Source: Buxus sempervirens
Lineage: Eukaryota > Streptophyta > Magnoliopsida > Buxales > Buxaceae
Reading direction: 5' to 3'
Assembly (NCBI GenBank): GCA_947561395.2
Contig: OX387188.1
Coordinates: 41,163,942-41,227,941 of the forward strand
Length of the DNA stretch: 64,000 nt
Part shown: piece by piece, positions 1 to 12,400 of the stretch
Layout: each line of letters opens with the position of its first letter
Position numbering within the stretch: the first letter of the stretch is position 1
Translations under genes and position numbers: made by a program
The notes under the pieces: generated by a model
What the model was told of the DNA's origin: nothing
The model's database searches: none
What the model saw: only the letters and a program-made list of their open reading frames with translations

Positions 1-3000
1 ACTGCAGTTGTTGATCCCTCAGAATCTAACTGGGGAACTAAGGCAGAGCAGCTATCCTATATCATACAAAAAGAATTCCAGTCTCAGACTCTCAGTACAT
101 GTGGGAATGTTCTGAATTGTAAGCTTATAATCAAAACACTTCCAAAGTTGGTGACAAACAATAATCACATCATACATGAAGAAATTTGATTTTGGAGATA
201 TCATTAATGAGGCAAGCAGACAATAAAATGGACGTTCTTATACCTTCTTTCCATTTGGATAGATGTCAATAGCATGCACTCTGGAATCTGAGCAAGCAGA
301 CTACAGGAAAAAACAGGTATATCGATATCAAATTACTCTAAAAGTCCAGTATGTTAATTTTCCACCACATTGCCAAATAATTTTGAATTACTAAGCCCAT
401 AGAAAGAGAGAAAAAAAACTTAAGCAATTCACATGCCTCTGACACACATGAATTGTGGTTAAATTTCTCCAAGGGGCTGCCTACCGAATTGTACTGCTGA
501 CATTCAGGTGGATCTGCAAAAAATAGTTTATGAACAAAATGACCAAGAAATCACATCTGTTAAAGCGGGAGAGAGAAAGAGGGAAGAAGTTGGGATTAAA
601 AGATACCCTTCTGCAAAATTATAAAAGTGGAAGAAAAATATTTTCTGTTCATGCTATCTTGAACAGAATGAGTTACAAGGGGGGAATTGTTAGTCCAAAA
701 TCATGCATGCAAGCCAATCCCAAGTGGAATAGGTTTGCGAATGCTCAAATTTAATATTGCTCAATAACTTTTTCATTTCTGGGCAATCCCACAATATACA
801 ATATTGAGCATATTTCAGTAAACAGGAAGCAAAACCTCCATACTGAAATTCAGACCGTTATCAACTACTTTTCACTCAGAGAAGTAGAACAGGGAAAAGA
901 AAAAGATTATCATATAGTTTTCACACAATTTCTGCAAGTAGATTTTAGGGTTTTTATTTTAGAGTTAATATTTAATCTCTCCTTTAGAAGCACACTTGCG
1001 TAAATCAAATTGATCGTTTTCCATCCTATTCTTCGTATAGTCTTGCCATCCTATCTCTTGTTTCTAATGTAGGTCCTTGATTTCTAATGGTTTTCACATT
1101 CCAGTGGACATCTTCTTAAAGCAATAAGAGAGAAAACTTGGATCCTTTGAATTCATCTAACTGTTCTTGCTTTCTGGAGTCTTTATCCGTAACTTGGGAG
1201 TACTACAATTCAAATAAAGCCTATAAATTTGTAACATATCACTTGTACAAATCAGCACTTACGTGAACTGAATCATACAGTGTTCAGTTCCTCGGTGACT
1301 AAAGCCCTATGGGAAACAAGCAAGCCAATATGAAGAATACAGAACAAACCCACACTTTCTGAAGCTCCTTCCCCAGGATCCATACATGGGGAATGTTCTT
1401 CTCTCTTCTGAACATAATCATCAACTCTGTCAGATCAAAAAGGTAGAAAAAGTTAAATAAAGTAACATGTGCAATGAGATTACCCTACCAGCAAAGTTTG
1501 ATGTACCATGACAAACTTCTGAACTAGTAACTATTATTGATATTCCTTATATTGCAGAACAGCTGGGCTGAAAATTAACTTAATTGGATTATCCAGGCCA
1601 TTCCACGCATAGATCATTTCAGGACAGTGTGAAATTGTGATAACTGCACCCGTCATCTTCCTACCATATCCATATCCCACATAATAAAACATCTCTTCAA
1701 AAAACAGGATAAGTGTCTGACACTTTCAACTGAGTTTATTTTGAGATAGAATTTTTCTCATACAAGTATACTACACAAATCTCTAAACGCACACTTAAGA
1801 TTGGGGAATTATTTAATTGACTAAAACAAGCACTATCTTGTCTAACTTTGGTGATAGAGGCCTCCATATTGTCAAATAATCAGCTCCTTTTACGCGGAAG
1901 CCATTTTTAATATAAATGATGCTTCCAAGTACAAGGTTGTCATATTGCGAATCAAATGGGAAATAGTAAGTGGTATTTAGAATTGAATCATAGTTTTTAT
2001 ACTTCTTGTTTTTATGATTTATAATCCCCTGATTATCCTAAGCTATAATACAGGTGGGAGTCGATCTCAGACTTCAAGAATCATATTCCAAAATTTAAGT
2101 TTCTAAGTCTGTATCACTAAGATAATGAAATTCACAGTTCATTTAGCATTCACCACAATAGTCACAATTAAGCTGTAACTTATTGTTTTGATCAACCAGA
2201 TCACAAGTTTTGCCTTTGTAACATAAACCTTTATCATCATTTTTAAGAGAGATATGTCCAATATTATAAAAATGCAAAACAAAGGAGTTATTGACTTTTG
2301 GAAAGATTGGTCAAGGTGGAAACAGACCTACCGTATTTAAGAATCCAACAAAAAGCACAAGTATCTGAAAGCCTATGAATGCAGAGGAAGCCCGAGAATA
2401 AGAATCAAATTCCAACAATTGAAAAAAAGGTTATATGGATTTTATTAGAGCTAGGGATTTCTATGTTCTTAGATGAGCAGATATATATATATATATATAG
2501 CATTAGTCACATATTTAGTATAAAATAGGATTAGGCAACAAAATTTGAAAATGAATTAAAGAATTTTTTCTTGTTTTTTTTGGGTCATGCATCGTTGACT
2601 CATGCAATTCACAAGTTACTCATGCAATTCAAAGTTGATGTGCAATTACAATGGAAAACAATCAAGCATCTGGTTTGAACCATTAGGCTTGCAATAAGAT
2701 TCTAATCATATTATTAAAGCTTTGAGAATGATTTGAACAATGATATCCATGTGCTTTTGCTTGAGAGACACATCTTAATTAAACACTGACATCCTACAAT
2801 AGTGGAGCCACAAAGTCCAATATTTAAATGCGTACCCACACCTTTTCTGCCAAACAAAAAATATGCAGTAGATCAGATAATTAATATCATTATTGACTTT
2901 GACTCTCTGATCTGAAGATCTCTAACAGAACCTTTTTTTTTAATCAGTTAAGGGAAAAAACGTGGTAAATGGCAGGAGGATACTTCTTCCTTTCTTTACC

Positions 3001-5681
3001 TTATGAAAGGCAATCAGAGAGCCTGCACGAAACATGTCATCAATCTTAAAGTGGAAAATTCTGCAATTTGAATACTGAAATTCAAGAAATCAGTCATCAT
3101 ACCTATCACTTTCCTCTGTTCTCATCGTTGCAGGTTTTTCTTGGCCTTCCACTACTGAGGAAAATATCTCTTTATCCTAGCGTCAGAACCAATAATCATT
3201 TTCTTATAGAGAATAAAATAGACAATATTTCTTCTTATTTGAATAATGTGTACGTTTGAAGACAGTTACAAAGATTAAAAGTAAAGCTATAATAATTGTA
3301 ATAAAAACCATCAAGAAAATCATATCATCGGTGTAAGAAGTCGCATGTTGCAAAGAGATTAAAAAGATTAATCCCACCAAGGACATGATCTGTTGAGTTA
3401 TCATGCCTGATCCAATCACATAACAGTATGTATATGTCAATCTTCTGGCTCTATAGCGATAGACCAAGAAGTTTATTATTATCAGGATAATGTGATATGG
3501 TGTCAATCAAATTGATTTCTGTAAAGAAGATTTCTGTATGAGACATTAAACTGTGGTTTCTACCTCCGCTGACCCCACAAGTGAATGCCATGCATATGGG
3601 TCCCCATGGATGTTCTGGCTCTTTTGGACACACTTTAGGGATTTAATATTAAGGATCCTAAATAAACACTTGGTTGACAGTCAAAAGAAATCTCTTATCT
3701 GACCTCTGCTTTCATATTTGTAACAGCATCCTGAACTTTCCGAAAGATTATTTCTGAGTTCAATATTTCAAAACGCAATGCCTGGCCATTGAAAAATTCA
3801 GTAGAAAATTTTGGTGTCAAGGTGGGTTAAGACAAATAGAAGGTGAATCAGAAACCTCCAATCCTGAAAGCAAACCTCTCGTTCTGCAATTAAATTCTGT
3901 ATAACCACATCCTTTGTTGTTAGCGCTTTCTGAAGGTAATCTCGGTCAAGAAAAAAGAGTTATTTAAGAATAGAATGAGTATCTATACACAGATAGATAT
4001 ATAGATATAGGGTATAGTTGCTCATATGAAATAATGGATATATCTTCGACTTGCAGTCGAAAGTTGTCACTAATTTTTGCAGCCTCTAGCTGTTCTTCTA
4101 GTTCTGAAATATTTATGTTCTTTCTCTTGAGCTCATCCTGGGTATTTCTCAGCTTATTTTCCAAGAAACTGATCTTGTCTGCATGGAATAGAATGAATCA
4201 TGATACCAAAGTGCAAATGCATTAGAAAAAATTTATACACATAAAATGTTTGGCGAGCTCATTTTGGTTTGATTTATAACAAGAAATACTGGAGTCTTCC
4301 AGATGTTGACTGACTAATTAAAAACAAAATGTGCATGGAACATGTTACGCAGTCCTAATATAAAACATAAAAATAAGCAACTGAAGGAAGATTTGGACTT
4401 ACCAATAAATTCTCTTTCAAATGTTGAGATCTTATCCATCTTGCATCTTAAGCCAGCCACTGAACGCAGCAAATAAAGTATACAAAGGAAGATGGAACAA
4501 ATTTTCCAGAACCCATGCCTACATCAACAAAGGGTAAATGTCTTGAAAATTACATACCTGTTTCCTCTTTTTCACTGACAATTCTTTGTGCATTATCCAC
4601 TATGTGCTTTACAGAGACCACTTCATTTTGTATAAAATCAAATAATGACAAATGAGTTTGCAGCTTTTCAGAAAGAACTGCAAGATTTCTGTCTCTCGTT
4701 TCAATTGAACGTTTCATTTCGCATGTAGATTCCTGCCGAATAATTTGATATCAGTGGGTAAGATATCAATTGAAAACAATTTTTGATAAGTTAATGCTTT
4801 CTTTTAGCAGTAGCAAACCACAACACAACTGAATGAATTTAGGTACTTTTTTGCACTTCCAAGTTCAATTACAGAAAAAATTAGAAGACGAAGACACCAT
4901 TACGTTCAACAGATAACCACATTGCCCATAATACGCCATTTTATGCTGTTACCGCCTTCCAGTTCATCAAAAGCCATATACAGCAAAGGCAACGAATGAC
5001 AAACCTCATAAACGCTCATAAAATTCTCCCTTGACTGAAGTAAGCTATCTATCGTTCCTTTCAACTCCTTGTGTTTGTTTTCAAGCAACTCATTGTCATT
5101 CTGAAGGAATTTCACCTGGAAGTTGACACGATCTCAGACCAACGAAAAGTAACATAAACAAATTACTCTCATCAAAAAGAAATTAAGCAAGTACCTACAA
5201 TCGCTAATGTCTGTGGGATTTTCCGCAAACAACAAATGGATTAATAAGTTTTCGGATCTCCACAAACCTTCCTTTCGAGCTTTTGCCGAAGTTCTTCGGA
5301 GGATGATAATTCCGCTTGCAGTTCCTGAAATTTTCTATTGTATTCTTCCTCCGCTTGCTTCTGTTTCTGAACCAAAAATCCAGAAATCAGCAACATCATT
5401 AACTCGAAAGGAAAAATTAAAACAGAAAACGATAGACGACCACGAGGTGAACGGATGACGGTGGACCTGGGTCAAAAGGTGGAGCTGTTCCGTGGCGCCA
5501 TGTTGCCTTTCCTGGATATGTAGAGAGAGATGATAAAGAAGAAGTGTAATACAGGGACATAGAAACAGAGATGGAAGATTGAATAGCTTATCACCCTGAG
5601 TTCTCGAACTTCGGAAATTAGGGCGCGAAGCTGAAGCTTGAACTTCGACAGCGTAAGCAACTCCATTTTCCCTCCAAACAT
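1..5681 (-). CDS. Long coiled-coil protein, 3' end off the left edge
   Basis: Nine consecutive exons join in phase: 5681-5595, 5511-5467, 5366-5268, 5115-5005, 4732-4558, 4459-4403, 4178-4051, 3929-3876 and 3781-3704 (278 codons). The protein is rich in Glu, Lys, Gln and Leu with heptad-like spacing (for example LENKLRNTQDELKRKN), so it is almost certainly a coiled coil. There is no signal peptide or membrane segment in this part. The start is the ATG at 5681 (MFGGKMELL); an in-frame ATG at 5666 is equally possible. Further exons that fit each other in phase lie at 1426-1356 (VDDYVQKREEHSPCMDPGEG), 513-485 (PPECQQYNS), 300-244 (SACSDSRVHAIDIYPNGKK) and 56-1 (DSCSALVPQLDSEGS). They read as a Ser/acidic tail and continue off the window. 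Phase shows that at least one exon between 3704 and 1426 was not found. I do not recognise the family and assign no function. Exons 1-9 are firm; the tail exons are moderate. Confidence 0.68.
1427..3703 (-). other. Long intron or unresolved exon region of the coiled-coil gene
   Basis: This is an AT-rich stretch between the last firm coiled-coil exon and the next tail exon. It should hold at least one missed exon. It includes a (TA)n run near 2480-2500 and an unexplained minus-strand open frame (3506-3204) that reads as two hydrophobic segments. Short stretches with plausible splice borders at about 3047-3025 and 2364-2332 do not fit the required phase, so I did not include them. Confidence 0.4.
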
Positions 5682-6466
5682 CTTCCATGCCCTGTTGGTT
5701 CTCCAAACTCCGCCCTTATTTTAAACGACGGATGTTTTGAATGTTACGGCCCCCAGAATGGGAATACTGGTGTGACATGGACTTACATGATCTGGCAAAA
5801 GCCATTTTGTCCATAACATGATCCCACTTTACCCCTCAATTTTGATCCCACGTGGCAAAGGTTGATTAGTCCTCAGGAGAATGAAATCTTCTGCTACGTT
5901 TTAGTTAATTGCAATTGCAATTGCTTTAGCCATAAGGTGCCGCCATGTTCTTTCTTCAATTGCGCATAACCCTTTTTTTTTCTTGGATGCAAATTTCGTT
6001 ATCAAATTTAGTATGCTATGGAAGCTTTAAGTAATTTAGGTCGAAAATTTCCACCATAAAATTAAGGGACGGAATTTGAAAATAAAATCAACTTATTGAG
6101 GATTTTCCACTTAATCTAAGTTGCTTGCATTCACCGTTGTGTCTTCATTCACTGATTGCATTTGGCACGCGATAGATCATAGGGAATTAGGGATCACGGA
6201 CCCTTATTTAGGTTCTCTTAGAAGTCCTTTGTATCAAATGAACTAACTAAATAATGTAACAAAAAACACTACAGAGCCGCTTGAGAAGCAGCATTACGTT
6301 GCATTTATGCCAGAGGCCAGAACAGAACCCCGGAGCATATCTCCCAGAATTTCACCACTTAAAAGGCAAAATGCTGAAGTAGAAAGATGGAGGTAAGGAA
6401 GAATGAAATCAAAAACAAAATCTCACTAGGCCAAACCACGAAAACACGTCTGCACAGGATATGATA
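5682..6466. other. Intergenic: coiled-coil gene promoter and beta-adaptin 3' flank
   Basis: This 785-bp gap separates two tandem minus-strand genes. It should hold the promoter and 5' UTR of the coiled-coil gene and the 3' UTR of the beta-adaptin gene. I saw no repeat with clear ends and no extra coding region. Confidence 0.5.
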
Positions 6467-9400
6467 TCAGCCATTCAAAAGGGTCTCCACAGCTTCAAAG
6501 AAGAGGGGTGCCATTTCCGGATTGGGTGTCTTTATCGCACATTTGACACCAGGGATACCTATAACGGCAGTGAGTTCAATCAAGAACGGGATTCCTCGAG
6601 GGATGTTCGCAGAAAGATACAACACTTCCTGGTTTGCATGCCTCCGCTTTGCAATAAAGAACATATTGGATGCTGCCAGCCGGTCAAGGGTGGCTTCCAC
6701 GCTATTCACTACAGCACCCGGCAAGTCCTTCGTGACCTCATTTGAGTCAGGGAGTGACTTCCATGTCTGATAGGGAATACAAGATCATTTAGTGCCAAAA
6801 AAAAAATTTCTTTAACCACTTCAATTGGACCACATGATGAATTTAAAGAAACATTCATGAGCATGACAATTCCTTATCAATTTGGATATTGCAGCAACCA
6901 AGAATAAAGAGAAAAAATTCTGATTACCTCAAGAAAATTTGCACGCTCCATTCTACCATCCTCAGAGAACAACACCAGCAAAGAGATTTTATCATTGAAA
7001 TACCACACTGGCTGTTGATTATTTTTCACAGCAACCTGCAAAATTGTGCTTGGAGGACCAGGGGAGAGATTCTGGAACATCACCATAGGCAGAAGGGTCC
7101 TTGCCGATGTGCCAGGTTGTAAAGATGGAACCTGGTAAAAAGGACAACATCAGTTTGAAACATAAAAGGCTGGAAAAGCTCCGAAACGGAAACACGTAAC
7201 TACCTGCAGGGGACCAGCAGCAGCAAGACCAAATGTATTCTTGTTAAATTGAATCATAAACCCATCAAGAGCAACCGATAAATTGTTTTCAAAGAGCAAA
7301 CTGTAAAATATTTGGCCATCTCGCCGTGTAAGCTGTGCACTGATTTGTAGACCCTGACCATTTGATGCTGGCAGCAAAACAGGCAAGGGGGGGCTGCAGG
7401 CATGGTAGAAGACCACGTCAGTACCATTCACTAGCATGCAAAATTTCAATGGTTAATGATGTAGTTGTCTAAATTCAAAAATCTCACACAGAAGTTGTTG
7501 AAGGCTGGTCAACAGATACAAGAGCATTATCCAGACCAATCAAATCACCAAGTAGGTCTGGTACTGGAGCAGCAGGTGCAGGTGCCACTGGTGCAGGTGC
7601 TGGCTGCCTTGCTGCAGGAGGTGGAACATTGCCTGAGCTAGTTGGTGGTGATGCACCGCTGTCAACTGCATGAGAAGGTGTTTCAGAATAGCTGGTTTCA
7701 ATCCCATCAGGATATTCATCCTCTTCTGGTCTCTGGACTGCAGCTTTCACACGGCTTACAAATGCTTCTGGAGGCTTATGATACACAGAAGACAAGGTAG
7801 CAATATTTGCAAGTAGCTCATCAAGAAGTGTAGAATCAAGTTGATTTGAATCATCACTAATCACAGGCTTCTCAGCTAACACAACATCCTTGGCCGCCTG
7901 AGTGATAGAAGTAATATATCTGTCACTCTTTAGTTAATGAAATGCCGACACTTACAAACACTCCATATGTACGCGGTTCTATAAAATTATGTCCCAGCTA
8001 TATACCTCAGGATCAGTTGATAGAAGACGCCAATATATGTATGCACGATCACGGAGATCTGGATTGTCTGTCTCCACTGTAGCATTATTCAGAACAACCT
8101 ATATATAAAAATAGAGTGATAATTGAGAGTTTGACCAAACTAAAATCTGAAGCCAAAAGAATTGACAGTAAGAATCAACAAGAATTTTATCAAATGCATT
8201 TCAAGTTTGAAATTGTACTGTTCTTTCCAATAACAAGAGAAATAACCAAGGTGAATCAATATTTCATAAAAAAAACATTCTGCAGAATTGCAGAATGGCA
8301 ATCAAGTGTCAACAGAGCTCCCAATTACTATCCAACTCCAAAGATGCCCAATACCATCTTCAAAGATTTTGATATCATTCTTAAAGCAATTTTACAAGTG
8401 ATGGGTTTGCATGGTCTAGAACTTTCTACATGGCCTACCCAGGTGAAATATCGTATGGATATTCTGTTTTTCTGTTAAAGCTTCTACCTAGTATGTGACT
8501 AAGCCCCCTGCTGCTTCCTTGTGATTTGGGCATGTATCTGTTCTTTGAGATCGTTGTCAGCACCTGAGATCGTTAGGAATTGGTTGGCAATAGGCCAGAG
8601 ATAACTGAAGCTTGTTTATATAGCTTCCTGTCTATTTTTTAGATTTTGGTATTTTTAGGTTCCTGTTTCTGTCGGTTATGAACTGTTTTCTGGTTTTATT
8701 TTTGCTTTTCTGTACTTAGTGTGATCCCATGCCTTGTGGCGTCTTGTCTTTCTCCCTTTGATTTTCTTAATCTTCATTACTTGATCCCATGCTTTGTGGA
8801 GTCTTGTCTTTCTCCCTTTGATTTACTTAACCTTCATTACTTATAAAAAAATATCTCCCAAGTGGTTTGGGCTTGGTAGGCCACACATGGGATTGGGTCG
8901 GGCTTAGGTTTGATTCAACTCAAGTTTTGCGATATATTGTTGGCATACCATGGTATATTGCCAGCACAGAGGAAAATTACCTCTCCCCAAATGCCATTGA
9001 TATGTTGCAACATGGAGGAGAAAATGGGGAAAATTAATATTTCATCCATTTTATCGTGCTGCCTGATGCTCTTATTGGGAAATGTTGTTAATATTGGTTC
9101 AACTTGATCCCCTCCCCCTAATCCTTTCCCATTGCCATTCAATTGTCTTCACATCTTCTTTGTTCCAACAAAATGTGGTCAGGAGCATGTTTGGTGCAGG
9201 CTAGACTTCTACTGGGGCAGGATGGGTTTTTGTTAAAATCCACCCAAGTCCAGCCCATTGTAATAGGTGTTGAAGATTTTTCACTCATTAGCTTTGCTTT
9301 TTAGCATGTATAAAATCATTTCTAAGGTATGTATTTAACAGATTGAATGTAGCTTTCCACAAGACTATTTCTTCTTTCTAGAGTGCATTTGTGGAATGCT

Positions 9401-12400
9401 GTCAAATATTGGAAGGCTCTGATCTCCAATAAGTGTATGCACTTGAAATTTAAATGGTTTTTCCCATTCTATACATAAGGTGCATAAATTGATTTTCCTG
9501 TGGAGGGAGGTTTTAGAGCTAAGTTGAGCAGTTGCATTGAATATTAGAATTGGTTCTGTACATTTTTAGTTTTAATTTAACGGGTATCTGCCAGCTTTTG
9601 TATTTTAAGGGGTTGAAGGAAAAGTAGTCCAATTTTACCTTTGATAGTGGAAAATGAATTTAAGAGACTATTTAAGAAGGCCAATAAAGTTCTAATTGAA
9701 GATATTTGGGTTCATGGACTGGTTTCTTCTGTTGAACGTGTTCAGCTTGTGAATGACATATTACTATATGCACTGCTTTTTATAGCCAATTAAGGGAATT
9801 CAGGTGTTTTCTTTGTTGCTTTTGGATTAACTTTGAAGATCAACCTCTCAAAGAGTGAGATCCTCAGAGTTAGCTGAGTAGTTTAAAGCAATTGAAAGTC
9901 CAATTGGGTTGCAGAAGAACCACTCTTCCAAGTTTCTATTTGGGAAGCTGTTGGGATAAGTCATAGATTCACATTGATGTGATAACCAGTAGTTGTAGCG
10001 ATCGGGTAAGAGATTGGGAAGATGGGATACCTCTCAAACCATGAATACTGATTGGAAGCTTAATGTCGATGGAGTGGGATTAGAGCAAAGCTTATGTGAC
10101 ACCTGTTTAAATAAGAAATTTTTGTATGATTAAGCCCCTAAGGTTAATGCGACTGAGGCCTTTGTTAGCTTCCCTGGTACTCCTAGGTAACTTATTCTAC
10201 AGGTGTGGCATTAAATGTGAAAATTAACTGGGATCATTTTTCCAGATTAAATATGGAGGCAGGTTAGGCAATTGGGATAACTAGGTCTCGGGTTCACCTG
10301 GTGTTTCTTCTGAAATCTATCACCTCTTTTTGTGAAAAATTCTCATAAGGGCCAGTTTCAAAGTTGGTAAGTGCGGAAGTTCCATCATGCGAGGCCTATC
10401 CTGCTAAATTGCAAAGATGCTTGTTTTAGATGTTTTGGTTATAGATTTATACTTGTTTTCTTTAAATCCAAGTTTCAAGAGAACATAAATGATTATAAGG
10501 TGGTCTGCTTCCATGATCTTAATTACTAACTTAGATAGAGGGCAATACTGGGGCTTGCTCTGGATTAATACTATCATTTACAAATAAATTTGTAGACTTA
10601 ACATTTTTAGTATTTTTATTGCTTTAATCTTCGTAGGTATTTTTTTTTTCTTTTTTTCATTATTTGAATCAAATGGGCAAAAAAAAAACCTCTGTTGGAG
10701 ACTGTACTGAGGTACTTCAGGTTAATAAAGGATCGGTGGTCAAAGTGTAGAGACATTGTCCCATTGCTTAAAGCCTTCCATAATGGGATTCAAAACCATC
10801 ACAGCTTAACAGGCTAACCAGTCTAGAATATGAATTTGAAGGTCCATACATCCAATTATCAATTTGCAAAAAATGATTATTTAACAAAAATTTGATCTGC
10901 ATGTAGATAATTAAAAGTCATAAGCCTCGTATAATATGAAGTCAACCAAATTCCAGAAAACAGAAACATAAAGTAGAAAATTCACAAAGCAGACTTCAAC
11001 AAGCATTTAGGTAAAGAAAAAAGTAACATAAAACTAATACGAAATGTATGTAAAACACCAGAAGAAAAAAAATAACAAGCAATAGAAACCCTAGACCTGA
11101 ATCATTTGCTGTGGACCTTCAGTTGGTTTCTTAAGAAAAAGTTTGACTGTTGCTGTCAGCAATTGCAACTGAACTAGGGCAGGCTCTTCTGGGAAACTCT
11201 CCAAGAAGCTTTCAAGGAGCTCATCAGCATTGTCAATTCTTTCTGCATACTCACCAATTATCCAGATCATTGATGCCTGTGAAACCACAAGAAAGAAATT
11301 TGTAAGGATACAAACAAAAAGCATGGTTGTGACCTACGCACCTAGGAAATTCTTTTTTTTTCCCCTAATTTTTTGGGTTGGGGTGGCTGGTACGCCCCAA
11401 TTAGGTGTTGTGCTCACTAATAAGTAATGATCAGTGTGGTTCCCAAGGAATAAAATACTCTAGGGATACAACATAATTTAAGTGCCATTGAAGTATTACT
11501 ACTTATTAGTTAAGTGCCATTGAAGTATTACTACTTATTAGTTAAGCTTATGATATTGCTTATTAGAGGAAGACATGCGGCTCTTTTTTGTGGGGGGGGA
11601 GGGGCCATGGGGAGTTTTTTTTTTTTTCTCTCTTTTGGGGAAGGGGGAGGACATTTGAAGAGTATGCCAGTAGGTACAAAGTTTAGAAATTCATTTTTGC
11701 AAATTATATTGACCATTGTTTGGTATCATAGGAAAAAGCTAGAGGCTACAATTAGAGGAACCGGTTCAAGCCTAAATACAGCCAATTTGCACAAAAATAT
11801 CAAACGTTAGGCCCATTGCAAGTCCACCCCTCCTAAGACCCTCCTTAGGTAAGAACTACACCAGATTATGGTCCTTTATTATTTTGTGATTTTTAAATAA
11901 ATTATTTAAGTAATAACATAAACAAATGCATATCATTTTTTAATTAGAAAGAACTATCAAATGCCTTCTGGAAGTTGGTCTATGAGTTAAGAAAAAAATT
12001 TTCCAGAAAATTATATAAATAAAGTAAATTATAATAAAGAAAAAAAAAAGTTCGAAAAACCAACAGGAAAGCAACTTGCTTTGTCTGTGTCTATGAGTGT
12101 TCTTAAAAGAAATTTTATTTTCTAGTATAGCCCTTGAAGACTGGAGTGACCCCTAAAGAAACAGTTATTTTAGTATATAGTTCCAGGCTATTCTCAAAAC
12201 ATAGAAATTTAATCTAAAACACTTCTCAAAAATGGCTGTTCCCATTATGTATGATCCATGTTAGTTACTTATAACGTAACTTGAAACTTTATTTAAACTC
12301 TGTTCGTCATCAAGATGCCAAATCCTACTCCATAGAAGAAAATAAGGGAAAGAAGAAAGGTTGATGAAAAGAGGATCCAATTACAGTTGGAGGACACCAT

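Noticed and set aside
1249-1310. Exon reading GFSHRGTEHCMIQF on the minus strand
   Set aside because: It has tidy splice-like borders but would leave a 49-nt intron and is out of phase with the neighbouring exons.
5335-5706. 123-codon minus-strand frame starting MENQQGMEDVWREN
   Set aside because: It runs through introns 1 and 2 of the coiled-coil gene in another frame. The spliced frame MFGGKMELL fits exon phases and coiled-coil content.
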